Of a stretch of 64,000 nt of DNA, positions 51,870 through 60,016 are shown one piece after another. The notes below the pieces were generated by a model, which saw only the letters and a program-made list of their open reading frames with translations, was not told the origin of the DNA and did not search any database. Source of the stretch: an uncultured Romboutsia sp. (GTDB lineage: Bacteria > Bacillota > Clostridia > Peptostreptococcales > Peptostreptococcaceae). The stretch's first letter is position 1. Each line of letters opens with the position of its first letter. The stretch lies in NCBI GenBank assembly GCA_937880075.1, contig CALFLM010000060.1, positions 76,348 to 140,347 of the forward strand. Reading direction: 5' to 3'. Made by a program: the position numbers and the translations under genes.

Positions 51870-53153
51870 ATGGAAATATTTATACCTAAAGAGGTCAGTT
51901 TTTTAATAGATACGATATATGAAAATGGTTATGAAGCATTTATGGTAGGTGGATGTGTGAGAGATAGTATACTAAATTTAACACCTAATGATTATGATAT
52001 TACAACCAATGCAAAACCAAAAGAAATAATGAATATATTTAAAGATTATAAAATAATAGATACGGGAATAAAACATGGAACAGTATCTATTATTTTAAAT
52101 AATAATATATATGAGATAACTACTTATAGAATAGAAGGAGAATATGAAAATAACAGAAGGCCTAAAAATGTAGAATTCACATCGAATATATTTGAAGATC
52201 TTAGAAGAAGGGATTTTACAATAAATGCAATGGCATATAATGAACAGTTTGGAATCGTAGATAAATTTAATGGCCTAGAAGATTTGCAAAAAAGAACAAT
52301 AAAAACAGTAGGAAATCCAGATGAAAGATTTGAAGAAGATGGACTTAGAATGATAAGGGCAATTAGGTTTAGTAGTAAATTAGGTTTTAGTATAGATGAA
52401 AATACATTAAATAGTATATATAAAAATGCATATATAATAAAAAATATAAGTATAGAAAGAATTAATGATGAGTTTACTAAAACTTTGTTAAGTGATAATC
52501 CTAAAAATATAATTTTATTGTATAAAACTAAGATATTTGAGAATTTAGGAATTTATTGTAACTTAAATGGATATTACTACAAAGAATTAGAAAAAAATAT
52601 AAATATATTAAAAAGTTGTGATAAAAACTTATTAGATAGATTAATAATGTTAGACTATTTAATTTCAAATGAAATATTAAAAGGCATTAATAAATATGAA
52701 AAATATAAATATTATTGCGAAAATATAAAGAAAATAAATATTATAAATAATTTAAGATATTCAAATAAAGTAATAAATTACTGCAATGATATTATGGAAT
52801 ATATGATTAAAGATATTGAAAAAATAGATAATGTAGTTATTAAAAAATATCTAAATAATATTGGATATGAAAAATTAAATAAAGTTTTTAAATTAAAACT
52901 AATGTACAATCTATTTTTAAATAATAAAAATAAAATTGAAATTTTTAAACAATGCATTAAGAAGTTAAATGAAATAGAAAATAGCAAAGAATGTTACAAA
53001 ATAAGTGATTTAGATATAGATGGAAAAATAATTAAAGATTTAGGATATAAAGGTAAAGAAATAGGAGAAAAACTAAGTTTTTTACTAGATGAAGTTATAA
53101 AAAATCCTTTGCTTAATAAAAAGGATATTCTTATAAATTTATTGAAGTTATAA
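51870..53153 (+). CDS. cca: CCA-adding tRNA nucleotidyltransferase
   Basis: A 427-residue class II nucleotidyltransferase. Motifs: GGCVRDSILNLTPNDYDI (catalytic DxD), DLRRRDFTINAMAYN-type box (LRRRDFTINAMAYN), DPDERFEEDGLRMIRAIRF-like NPDERFEEDGLRM. The C-terminal half is unusually Asn/Ile/Lys rich and poorly conserved. Start has AAGGAGG. Nucleotide specificity (CCA versus C- or A-adding) cannot be decided here. Confidence 0.92.
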   Translation: MEIFIPKEVSFLIDTIYENGYEAFMVGGCVRDSILNLTPNDYDITTNAKPKEIMNIFKDYKIIDTGIKHGTVSIILNNNIYEITTYRIEGEYENNRRPKNVEFTSNIFEDLRRRDFTINAMAYNEQFGIVDKFNGLEDLQKRTIKTVGNPDERFEEDGLRMIRAIRFSSKLGFSIDENTLNSIYKNAYIIKNISIERINDEFTKTLLSDNPKNIILLYKTKIFENLGIYCNLNGYYYKELEKNINILKSCDKNLLDRLIMLDYLISNEILKGINKYEKYKYYCENIKKINIINNLRYSNKVINYCNDIMEYMIKDIEKIDNVVIKKYLNNIGYEKLNKVFKLKLMYNLFLNNKNKIEIFKQCIKKLNEIENSKECYKISDLDIDGKIIKDLGYKGKEIGEKLSFLLDEVIKNPLLNKKDILINLLKL

Positions 53154-53237
53154 GTAATTTATGATATTAATATAGACTAGATGTAATATATGAATAAATA
53201 TATAAAAACTTAAAATATTTCTTTTATTGTTAAATAG

Positions 53238-53246
53238 TGCTATAAT
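53238..53246 (+). promoter_or_regulatory. Extended -10 promoter for the steA cluster
   Basis: TGCTATAAT (TGn plus perfect TATAAT at 53241-53246) lies 38 bases before steA; no clear -35 is seen 17 bp upstream, as is common for extended -10 promoters. Confidence 0.5.
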
Positions 53247-53284
53247 TGAATGTGATTTTAAAAAAGATGTCGGAGGTTTACAAT

Positions 53285-54406
53285 ATGAAAGTCCAAGCAC
53301 CTATAAAGGTGGATAGAAAAACTAAAAGACTTGCTAAAAGACTTAAAGGTGGAGAGATAGCGGTTATAAATCATGTAGATATTGATGAAGTTGCTGCAAA
53401 CTCTTTAGTAGAAGGTAAGGTTAAGCTTGTAATTAATGCAGCAGAGTCTATAAGTGGAAGATATCCGAATAAAGGACCAGGCATACTAACTGAAAATAAC
53501 ATACTAATAATAGACAATGTAGGAGAAGAGTTATTTCATAATTTAGCTGAAGGTCAAATAATAGAAGTTATAGATGGGAGTATATATAGAGACGGAGAAC
53601 TTTTAGGAAGTGGTGAGGTATTAGATAAGCAAGAAGTTTCAGAAAAATTAAAAAAAGCATACGAGAACTTATCAGTAGAGCTAGATAGATTTATAGATAA
53701 TACTATAGATTATGCTAAGAAAGAAAAAGGGTTTATACTAGGAGAAGTTGAGATTCCACATGTTAAAACAAACTATGCAAACAAACATGTATTAATAGTT
53801 GTAAGAGGTCAAGATTATAAGCAAGATTTAAGCACAATAATATCATACATAGAAGAGATGAAACCAATTTTAGTTGGTGTTGACGGTGGTGCAGACGCAT
53901 TACTTGAGTTTGGATATACTCCAGATGTTATAGTTGGTGACATGGATAGTGTAAGTGATGAAGCATTAAAAAAAGCAAAAGAAATAATAGTACATGCATA
54001 TACAGATGGAAGAGCACCAGGATTAAAAAGAGTAAATGATTTAGGATTAGATGCTATAGTTTTCCCTGCACCAGGAACTAGTGAAGATATAGCTATGCTT
54101 ATTGCCTATGAATATAAAGCGGAACTTATAGTTGCTTTAGGAACGCACTCAAATATGATTGATTTTCTAGAAAAGGGTAGAAAAGGTATGGCAAGTACGT
54201 TTTTGGTTAGATTAAAAATTGGTTCTAAATTAATAGATGCAAAAGGGGTTAATTTATTGTATAGAAGCAAATTAAAAATGAAATATATTTGGGCATTAAT
54301 AGCAACAGCTTTATTCCCAATACTTATAATTGCATCTTTCACACCAAGTGTAAAACAGTTTATACATCTAATGCAATTAAAGCTAAAGTTTTTATTACAG
54401 ATGTAA
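53285..54406 (+). CDS. steA: SteA: putative cytokinetic ring protein with thiamine-pyrophosphokinase-like domain
   Basis: A 373-residue protein. An N-terminal domain (KRLKGGEIAVINHVDIDEVAA, INAAESISGRYPNKGP) precedes a TPK-fold domain with VGVDGGADALLEFGYTPDVIVGD in the same layout as ThiN; one membrane segment lies near the C-terminus (about 330-350). In Corynebacterium SteA with SteB acts at the division site. ATG 53285 follows CGGAGG; TTG 53246 is inside the promoter. It heads a five- to six-gene cluster. Confidence 0.85.
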   Translation: MKVQAPIKVDRKTKRLAKRLKGGEIAVINHVDIDEVAANSLVEGKVKLVINAAESISGRYPNKGPGILTENNILIIDNVGEELFHNLAEGQIIEVIDGSIYRDGELLGSGEVLDKQEVSEKLKKAYENLSVELDRFIDNTIDYAKKEKGFILGEVEIPHVKTNYANKHVLIVVRGQDYKQDLSTIISYIEEMKPILVGVDGGADALLEFGYTPDVIVGDMDSVSDEALKKAKEIIVHAYTDGRAPGLKRVNDLGLDAIVFPAPGTSEDIAMLIAYEYKAELIVALGTHSNMIDFLEKGRKGMASTFLVRLKIGSKLIDAKGVNLLYRSKLKMKYIWALIATALFPILIIASFTPSVKQFIHLMQLKLKFLLQM

Positions 54407-54421
54407 TTTAGGAGGGTTAAT

Positions 54422-55297
54422 ATGCATATAAATATGAAGTATTATATAGTTAGTATAGGGGCTATATTTATATCCTTAGGAATTGGTATATTAGTAGGGT
54501 ATAACTTAAACTATGACCAAGAGCTTAGCAAACAACAAGCAAATGTTATAAATGATTTAGACAATAAATTTGATGCCTTAAAAGTAACAAATGATAATTT
54601 AGAAAAAAGCTTAGCTGATTTAAATGAAGACTACGATAAAGCTATAACATTTATAAATGATAATGTAGATAGCTTAGTAGTAGATAGGCTAAAAGATAAA
54701 AATATAGGAATAATATCTACTAATCAAGATAATGACTATACAAAAGAGATAAATGAAACAATAACTACTGCTAATGGACACGTGGCTTTTGATATAATAT
54801 TAAATAACAATATATTTAATGAAAAAAAGATAGAAGAATTAGCAGCTAAATTAAATTTAGAAATAAAAAGTACAAAAGATATTATGATATACATTGAACA
54901 AGCTTTAAGTGAAAGTAATGCCAGTGTAAAATTAAAGGAACTTGAAGATGCTGAAATTATAAAGATAAATACATTAAATGAAAATTACCAAAGTTATGAT
55001 TCTGTAGTAATAGCAGGTGGAAACAATGGTAAGTCAGGTAAGGAACAATATGAAAATAAAGATAAAATACTAATAGAAACTTTAAAGAATAAAGAGAAAA
55101 ATATAGTAGGTGTTCAACAAAGTAATACCAAATTTTCATATGTAGATTTATATTTTAATGATAAGATTACAACTATAGATAATGTAGATGAAGGTATAGG
55201 TAAATTAGCATTAGTTATGGTACTTCAAGATAGTAGTATAGAAGGTAAATTTGGAAAGCTAGAAGGCTCAGATAGTATAATACCATACAAAAAATAA
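54422..55297 (+). CDS. SteB-like protein (copper transporter/MctB family)
   Basis: A 291-residue protein with one N-terminal membrane helix (about residues 7-26), a coiled-coil stretch (about 35-80), and an extracytoplasmic alpha/beta domain. It has the MctB/SteB opening MKYYIVSIGAIFISLGIGIL. No Cys or Met clusters for copper are seen, so the name copper transporter is probably misleading; pairing with steA supports the SteB role. SD GGAGG 6 bases before ATG 54422. Confidence 0.8.
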   Translation: MHINMKYYIVSIGAIFISLGIGILVGYNLNYDQELSKQQANVINDLDNKFDALKVTNDNLEKSLADLNEDYDKAITFINDNVDSLVVDRLKDKNIGIISTNQDNDYTKEINETITTANGHVAFDIILNNNIFNEKKIEELAAKLNLEIKSTKDIMIYIEQALSESNASVKLKELEDAEIIKINTLNENYQSYDSVVIAGGNNGKSGKEQYENKDKILIETLKNKEKNIVGVQQSNTKFSYVDLYFNDKITTIDNVDEGIGKLALVMVLQDSSIEGKFGKLEGSDSIIPYKK

Positions 55298-55312
55298 AAA
55301 GGAGAGATGAGC

Positions 55313-56005
55313 ATGAATCCTTATATAAGTATAATAATACCAGCTTATAATGAAGAAGATAAAATTAAAGATACTTTAGAAAATATAAAAAATATTAGCG
55401 AGATAAATGAAATATTAGTTATAGATGATGGATCAAGTGATAAAACAACTGAAATTGCAAAGTCAGTTGAAAATAAAAAGGTAAAAGTTTTTACTCTAGA
55501 TAAAAATAGAGGTAAAGGATATGCTCTTAATTATGGATTACAAATAGCAATGAAAAATGCAACCATTATAGGTTTTTTAGATGGAGATTTAGGAACTACA
55601 TCTAGCGAAGTTAAAAAGCTTATATATCCCATATTAAATAACGAAGCAGATGTTATAATAGCTAAGTTTCCACCGGCTACAAAAAAAGGTGGTCTAGGAT
55701 TTGTAAAAAGACTAGCAAAAGAGTCTGTATTAGAAATGACAGGCAAAGATTTAGATGCTACTTTATCAGGACAAAGAATATTTAAAAAAGAAGTACTAGA
55801 AAAGTTTAAAGAAATGCCATATGGATATGGTGTAGAAGTGGGTATGACCATAGATATATTAAAATATGGATTTACTATAAAAGAAGTTTTAGTTAATATG
55901 ACTCATAGTGAAACAGGTAGAAATTTAAAAGGATTTATACATAGAGGGAAACAATTTTACCATATAAAGAAGGTCTTAAGAAAAAAGAAAAAAGAATGGA
56001 GGTAG
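55313..56005 (+). CDS. Family 2 glycosyltransferase of the steA cluster
   Basis: A 230-residue soluble GT-A fold enzyme: ISIIIPAYNEEDKIKDTLEN, VIDDGSSDKT, GKGYALNYGL and the metal-binding DGD in GFLDGDLGTT. It resembles dolichyl-phosphate mannose synthase-type enzymes; the C-terminus is very basic (KKVLRKKKKEWR), fitting membrane contact. Next to the MraY-like gene (6 bases on). Donor and acceptor unknown. ATG 55313 is preferred from SD spacing. Confidence 0.82.
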   Translation: MNPYISIIIPAYNEEDKIKDTLENIKNISEINEILVIDDGSSDKTTEIAKSVENKKVKVFTLDKNRGKGYALNYGLQIAMKNATIIGFLDGDLGTTSSEVKKLIYPILNNEADVIIAKFPPATKKGGLGFVKRLAKESVLEMTGKDLDATLSGQRIFKKEVLEKFKEMPYGYGVEVGMTIDILKYGFTIKEVLVNMTHSETGRNLKGFIHRGKQFYHIKKVLRKKKKEWR

Positions 56006-56011
56006 TATTAG

Positions 56012-56836
56012 ATGAATAATTATATACTTTATGCCATTTTAATTTTAACTGGATTATTTGGTACTTATGCTGTAATACCTATGTTTAGAAACTTACTAAT
56101 TGATAGTAATGTATTAAGACCTAATTATAAAAAAGATATGATACCAGTTAGCATGGGAATAGTGTTTATTCCTATGCTTATTATAAACTCTATAATATTA
56201 GCTTATTTTACAAATGATTTTAAAGATATGTTATATATATTCATATTTTTATTTGGATTAGTATCTATGTTTTTTGCAGGAATATTAGATGATATTATAG
56301 GTAATAGAGATGTAAGTGGACTGAAAGGTCATTTTAAAAGTTTACTAAATGGAAAGTTAACAACAGGTGGATTTAAAGCTTTATTTGGAGGATTCATAGG
56401 TATTGTAATATCAATAGCTATATCTAAAAATATTTATGATATAGTTATAAATACATTAATAATAGCTTTATCTACAAACTTAATGAACCTATTAGATTTA
56501 AGACCGGGAAGAGCTATAAAAGGATATTTAGTAGTATCACTAATATTATTATTTACATTAGGTGAATATATAAAAAATCTTTTATTACTAATACTTCCAA
56601 ATGTAGTTGCATACTTTAATCAAGATTTAAAAGCAAAAGCGATGATGGGAGATACTGGCTCTAATGTATTAGGGATATCAATAGGAATATTATTTGTAAT
56701 GGGATATTCGTTAAAGATTAGATTAATATGGTTAGCATTTTTAATCTTCATTCATATACTTACAGAAAAATACTCATTAACTAAGATAATAGAAAATAAT
56801 AAGTTTTTAAATTTCATAGATAAGTTAGGAAGGTAA
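56012..56836 (+). CDS. MraY-like (GT4/PNPT superfamily) membrane glycosyl-1-phosphate transferase homologue
   Basis: A 274-residue polytopic protein (about eight to nine hydrophobic segments). It keeps FAGILDDIIG (DDxxG), GLKGHFKSLLNGKLTTGG and AMMGDTGSNVLG, but where MraY/WecA have the N-x-x-N-x-x-D-G-x-D-G-L site it has LMNLLDLRPGRA. I recall this LLDLRPGRA form from SteAB-linked homologues, so it seems to be a distinct subfamily, not damage. It is shorter than MraY (about 320). Probably acts on a lipid phosphate. Confidence 0.78.
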   Translation: MNNYILYAILILTGLFGTYAVIPMFRNLLIDSNVLRPNYKKDMIPVSMGIVFIPMLIINSIILAYFTNDFKDMLYIFIFLFGLVSMFFAGILDDIIGNRDVSGLKGHFKSLLNGKLTTGGFKALFGGFIGIVISIAISKNIYDIVINTLIIALSTNLMNLLDLRPGRAIKGYLVVSLILLFTLGEYIKNLLLLILPNVVAYFNQDLKAKAMMGDTGSNVLGISIGILFVMGYSLKIRLIWLAFLIFIHILTEKYSLTKIIENNKFLNFIDKLGR

Positions 56837-56840
56837 TCTT

Positions 56841-57938
56841 ATGATAAGTAAAAAAATAGGAAGAGTTGAATCTATAGTAGATCAAAATGGAGAATTAGAT
56901 GATATAAGAGTAAAAATAAATGGAGAGATACAAAGGGCCTATAACTATCCTAAGATTACAGGACACATAAATATAGGGGATGAAGTACTTCTAAATACAA
57001 CAGCTGTAGAGCTAAGTTTAGGCACAGGTGGATATCATTTTGTTATAGCTAATTTAAATAATTTAGAGTCAAACTTTACTAATGGTGGACATATAATGAA
57101 GTTAAGATATACTCCACTTCAAGTAAAGGTAGACTCAGTAGAAGAGCAAGAAAGTGCCTATCATAAAAATATAGAAGAGTTTTCAAGCCTTGAGAATATG
57201 CCAGTTGTGGTTGGAAGTTTACATAGTATGCTAACTCCTTTTGTAGCATCATATAAAAGGCTAAATCCAAAGAAAAAATTAGTATATATAATGACAGATG
57301 GAGCAGCTCTTCCTATATACTTAAGTAAAAATGTTGATACACTAAAGAAAAAAGGATTAATAGATAATACTATAACAATAGGTAGTGCATTCGGTGGAGA
57401 ATATGAATGTATAAATATATATACTGCTTTAATAACGGCAAAAGAGGTTTTAAAGGCAGATGTTGTATTTGTAAGTATGGGGCCTGGGATTGCTGGTACA
57501 GGAACTAAATATGGATTTACAGGTATAGAGCAAGGACCGATACTTGATGCAGTTCAAAAGCTTGGTGGTATTCCTATATCTATACCAAGAATAAGTTTTG
57601 CAGATCAAAGAGATAGACATAAGGGAATATCTCACCATAGTATAACTGTACTTAAAGAGATAGTGAATGTAAGTGTAAATCTACCTATATGTACTTATAA
57701 TGATGAACAGTTATGTTATATAAAAGAGCAGTTAAGGAATAACAAGTTAGAGTCAAAACATAATATAGTATATATCGAAAATGAAAATTCTAAAGCTGAT
57801 TTAGAGTACTTTGGGTTGAAGGTAAGAAGTATGGGTAGAAATTTTGATCAAGATAAGGAATTTTTTGAGGCTGCAAGTACGGCAGCTTATTATCTAGCGG
57901 AGGTTTGTGATGATAGTAGAAGAGAAAACCATAAGTAG
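56841..57938 (+). CDS. DUF3866 family protein
   Basis: A 365-residue protein of unknown function. The N-terminus is a beta-rich domain (about 1-85, GRVESIVDQNGELDDIRVKI), then an alpha/beta domain with VVVGSLHSMLTPFVASY, YIMTDGAALPIYLS, GSAFGGEYECINIYTAL and GPGIAGTGTKYGFTG. No membrane segment or catalytic motif I can name. It overlaps the Nudix gene by 29 bases. Homologues occur in the same neighbourhood in Actinobacteria and Clostridia. Confidence 0.78.
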   Translation: MISKKIGRVESIVDQNGELDDIRVKINGEIQRAYNYPKITGHINIGDEVLLNTTAVELSLGTGGYHFVIANLNNLESNFTNGGHIMKLRYTPLQVKVDSVEEQESAYHKNIEEFSSLENMPVVVGSLHSMLTPFVASYKRLNPKKKLVYIMTDGAALPIYLSKNVDTLKKKGLIDNTITIGSAFGGEYECINIYTALITAKEVLKADVVFVSMGPGIAGTGTKYGFTGIEQGPILDAVQKLGGIPISIPRISFADQRDRHKGISHHSITVLKEIVNVSVNLPICTYNDEQLCYIKEQLRNNKLESKHNIVYIENENSKADLEYFGLKVRSMGRNFDQDKEFFEAASTAAYYLAEVCDDSRRENHK

Positions 57939-58440
57939 TGATAGGATATATACCGGAAAAGTAATAAGTTTGAAAGTTGATACTGTAGAAATAGAAAATA
58001 AAGGGTACCAAAAAAGGGAAATAGTAGAACACCAAGGGGCTGTAGCAATAGTTGCATTAACGGATGAAGATAAAGTTGTACTTATAAAGCAATTTAGAAA
58101 GCCAATAGAACAAGTTATATGGGAAATACCTGCAGGAAAACTTGAAATAGGAGAAAATCCAAAAGATTGTGCTATAAGAGAATTAAAAGAAGAAACAGGA
58201 TACAGTGCTAAAAATATTAAATTAATACACAAGTTTTTTACATCAGCAGGGTTCTCAAATCAAAAGATATATATTTTTTTAGCCACAGGTCTTACTAAGG
58301 GTGAACCTGAATTTGATGAAGATGAAATCATAGAAAAATATGAAATTGATATAAATGAAGCTCGAAATATGGTAGTAAAGAATGAAATAGAAGACGCAAA
58401 AACTGCAATAGGAATTTTATTAGCTAAGGAATTAATATAA
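57910..58440 (+). CDS. nudF: Nudix hydrolase, ADP-ribose pyrophosphatase type
   Basis: A 176-residue Nudix protein. The Nudix box is perfect: GKLEIGENPKDCAIRELKEE followed by TGY (Gx5Ex7REUxEExGU). The flanking IPAGK and KFFTSAGFSNQKIYIFLA are typical of ADP-ribose diphosphatases. ATG 57910 has 6-base spacing from GGAGG. It overlaps the end of DUF3866 and is followed by the spoIIM leader. Confidence 0.9.
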   Translation: MIVEEKTISSDRIYTGKVISLKVDTVEIENKGYQKREIVEHQGAVAIVALTDEDKVVLIKQFRKPIEQVIWEIPAGKLEIGENPKDCAIRELKEETGYSAKNIKLIHKFFTSAGFSNQKIYIFLATGLTKGEPEFDEDEIIEKYEIDINEARNMVVKNEIEDAKTAIGILLAKELI

Positions 58441-58443
58441 AAG

Positions 58444-58472
58444 GAATAACCTCCTCTTTTTGTACATACTAT
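58444..58472 (+). promoter_or_regulatory. SigmaE-like promoter of spoIIM nested in the RBS hairpin
   Basis: GAATAAC (58444-58450) and CATACTAT (58465-58472) are 14 bp apart; the -10 matches CATACAAT at 7 of 8 positions and the -35 at about 5 of 7. The start site near 58479 would fall after the 5' arm of the hairpin at 58448-58495. Confidence 0.45.
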
Positions 58473-58495
58473 TTTATAAGATGTAAGAGGGGGTT
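58448..58495 (+). promoter_or_regulatory. Hairpin enclosing the spoIIM Shine-Dalgarno and abutting the start codon
   Basis: AACCTCCTCTT (58448-58458) pairs with AAGAGGGGGTT (58485-58495; one G-U), extended by ACAT (58464-58467)/ATGT (58481-58484). The last paired base is immediately before the ATG, so the AGAGGGGG ribosome-binding site is wholly within the stem. Confidence 0.75.
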
Positions 58496-59110
58496 ATGAA
58501 TTTGAGAGGAACATATAAGAAAAGTTATTTTAGGGAAATAAATAAACAATTAATAGTTATTGGACTTATATTTTTAACATCGGTAGTAATTGGCACATAT
58601 TTAAATAAAATGTGGCCAGATTATCAAGGCAATATAGTAAATAGCATTAATCCTATTGTAGAGTATTATAGCTCAAAAATATCGATAAAAAATATAGTGA
58701 TAGCTAATTTAAAGTCTGATATATCCTTTATGATATATATTTCTTTATCGACTTTATTGGTAGTAACATTTCCAATAACGTTGATATTATTTATAGTAAA
58801 AGGAATATCTATGGGCTATACTATAAATAGTATTATATTAGCTATGAAATTAAAAAGTGTAAAGTTTATTTTTATAACGATATTCAAAAATTTAATTATA
58901 ATCTTTGGTACTATTATACTTATTTTAATTTCAATTAACTATATAAAAGAAATGGTACTTGAGTTTAAGAAAAGTAGAAATAGAAGTAAGATGATTTTTT
59001 TATTTTCAAGATATATATTAAACTCAGTAATTGTACTAGCTATAACTATTGGTTTACAAGTTTTATTAAATACTTTAATTATTAGTATTATTAAGTTCCT
59101 AGTCAGATAA
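58496..59110 (+). CDS. spoIIM: SpoIIM: stage II sporulation membrane protein (engulfment DMP complex)
   Basis: A 204-residue polytopic protein with five hydrophobic segments (first at about 18-38) and the SpoIIM features FLTSVVIGTYL and VKGISMGYTI. With SpoIID and SpoIIP it drives peptidoglycan remodelling during engulfment in the mother cell. The start ATG 58496 follows AGAGGGGG. It lies between the Nudix gene and xerD, as in other Clostridia. Confidence 0.88.
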   Translation: MNLRGTYKKSYFREINKQLIVIGLIFLTSVVIGTYLNKMWPDYQGNIVNSINPIVEYYSSKISIKNIVIANLKSDISFMIYISLSTLLVVTFPITLILFIVKGISMGYTINSIILAMKLKSVKFIFITIFKNLIIIFGTIILILISINYIKEMVLEFKKSRNRSKMIFLFSRYILNSVIVLAITIGLQVLLNTLIISIIKFLVR

Positions 59111-59121
59111 AGGAGTTTACT

Positions 59122-59997
59122 ATGGAAGTTGTAAAGGAATATATAAACTATATAAAAGATAAAAAGAAATTATCAAATAATACAGTATTATCTTATTACA
59201 CTGATATAAAAAAGTATATGGATTATTTAAAATCAATAAATTTAGAAGTAAGTGATGTAGTAGAAAATGATATAATAGGGTATATAATAAGCCTAGAAAA
59301 GGATAGTGTATCTGTAGCCACAGTATCTAGAATGATATCATCAATTAAATCTTTTCATGATTATTTATTTTTAAATCATATAACAGATAATAATCCAGCA
59401 AAGACTATAAAAAAGCCTAAAGTCGAAAAACATGAAGTAGACATATTAACAGAACAAGAAATAGAAGCATTATTAAATTTTCCTAAATTAGATACACCTA
59501 AATTGATAAGAGATAAAGCCATATTCGAGGTTTTATATGGAACAGGAATAAAGGTTTCAGAATTAGTTGATATGGATATTAAGGATGTAGATTTAGAATT
59601 AGATTATATATACTGTAATATTTCTAAAAACAAAAGAGTTATACCACTTTCAGATGTAACTAAGGTATACTTAGAAAAATATATAAAAGAAGCAAGACCT
59701 AAAATAGCAGAATATACAGAAAATGCCCTATTTGTAAATTCATTAGGGCAAAGGTTTACACGACAGGGGCTTTGGAAGCTTATAAAGAAATATGCAAGTA
59801 TTGCTAATATAGATAAAAATATTAATCCTAGTATGCTTAGACACTCATTTGCCATTCATTTACTAAATGAAGGTGCAAATATAGCTGTAGTTAGCAAAAT
59901 ATTAGGAAATGCAAACCTATCTAGTTTACAGGCATATTTAAATCATATAAATAAAAATATGAGGAGAGAAATAAAAGAAAAACATCCTAGAAAATAA
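59122..59997 (+). CDS. xerD: XerD-type tyrosine recombinase with substituted active-site residues
   Basis: A 291-residue protein with the SAM-like core-binding domain (1-100) and the catalytic domain. Against the XerD pattern R-K-H-R-H-Y: Arg-I (GTGLRVSEL) is Lys144 (TGIKVSEL); a beta-hairpin Lys is present around 169-171; His-II is Ser237 (NPSMLRHSF); Arg-II is Arg240; His-III is Asn263 (LGNANLSS); Tyr272 (QAYLNH) is kept. The reading frame is intact. Position before deoB and punA is the classical xerD locus. Activity is doubtful. Confidence 0.85.
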   Translation: MEVVKEYINYIKDKKKLSNNTVLSYYTDIKKYMDYLKSINLEVSDVVENDIIGYIISLEKDSVSVATVSRMISSIKSFHDYLFLNHITDNNPAKTIKKPKVEKHEVDILTEQEIEALLNFPKLDTPKLIRDKAIFEVLYGTGIKVSELVDMDIKDVDLELDYIYCNISKNKRVIPLSDVTKVYLEKYIKEARPKIAEYTENALFVNSLGQRFTRQGLWKLIKKYASIANIDKNINPSMLRHSFAIHLLNEGANIAVVSKILGNANLSSLQAYLNHINKNMRREIKEKHPRK

Positions 59998-60016
59998 ACA
60001 GCTAAGGAGGAAAAAT

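Noticed and set aside
56456..56520. MraY-like protein seeming to have a broken active site
   Set aside because: The LLDLRPGRA version appears to be the subfamily norm, and the DDxxG and GDTGS motifs are intact, so it is not scored as decay.
57894..58232. 112-codon minus-strand frame opposite the Nudix gene
   Set aside because: The Nudix box on the plus strand is perfect; the antisense frame has no recognisable features.
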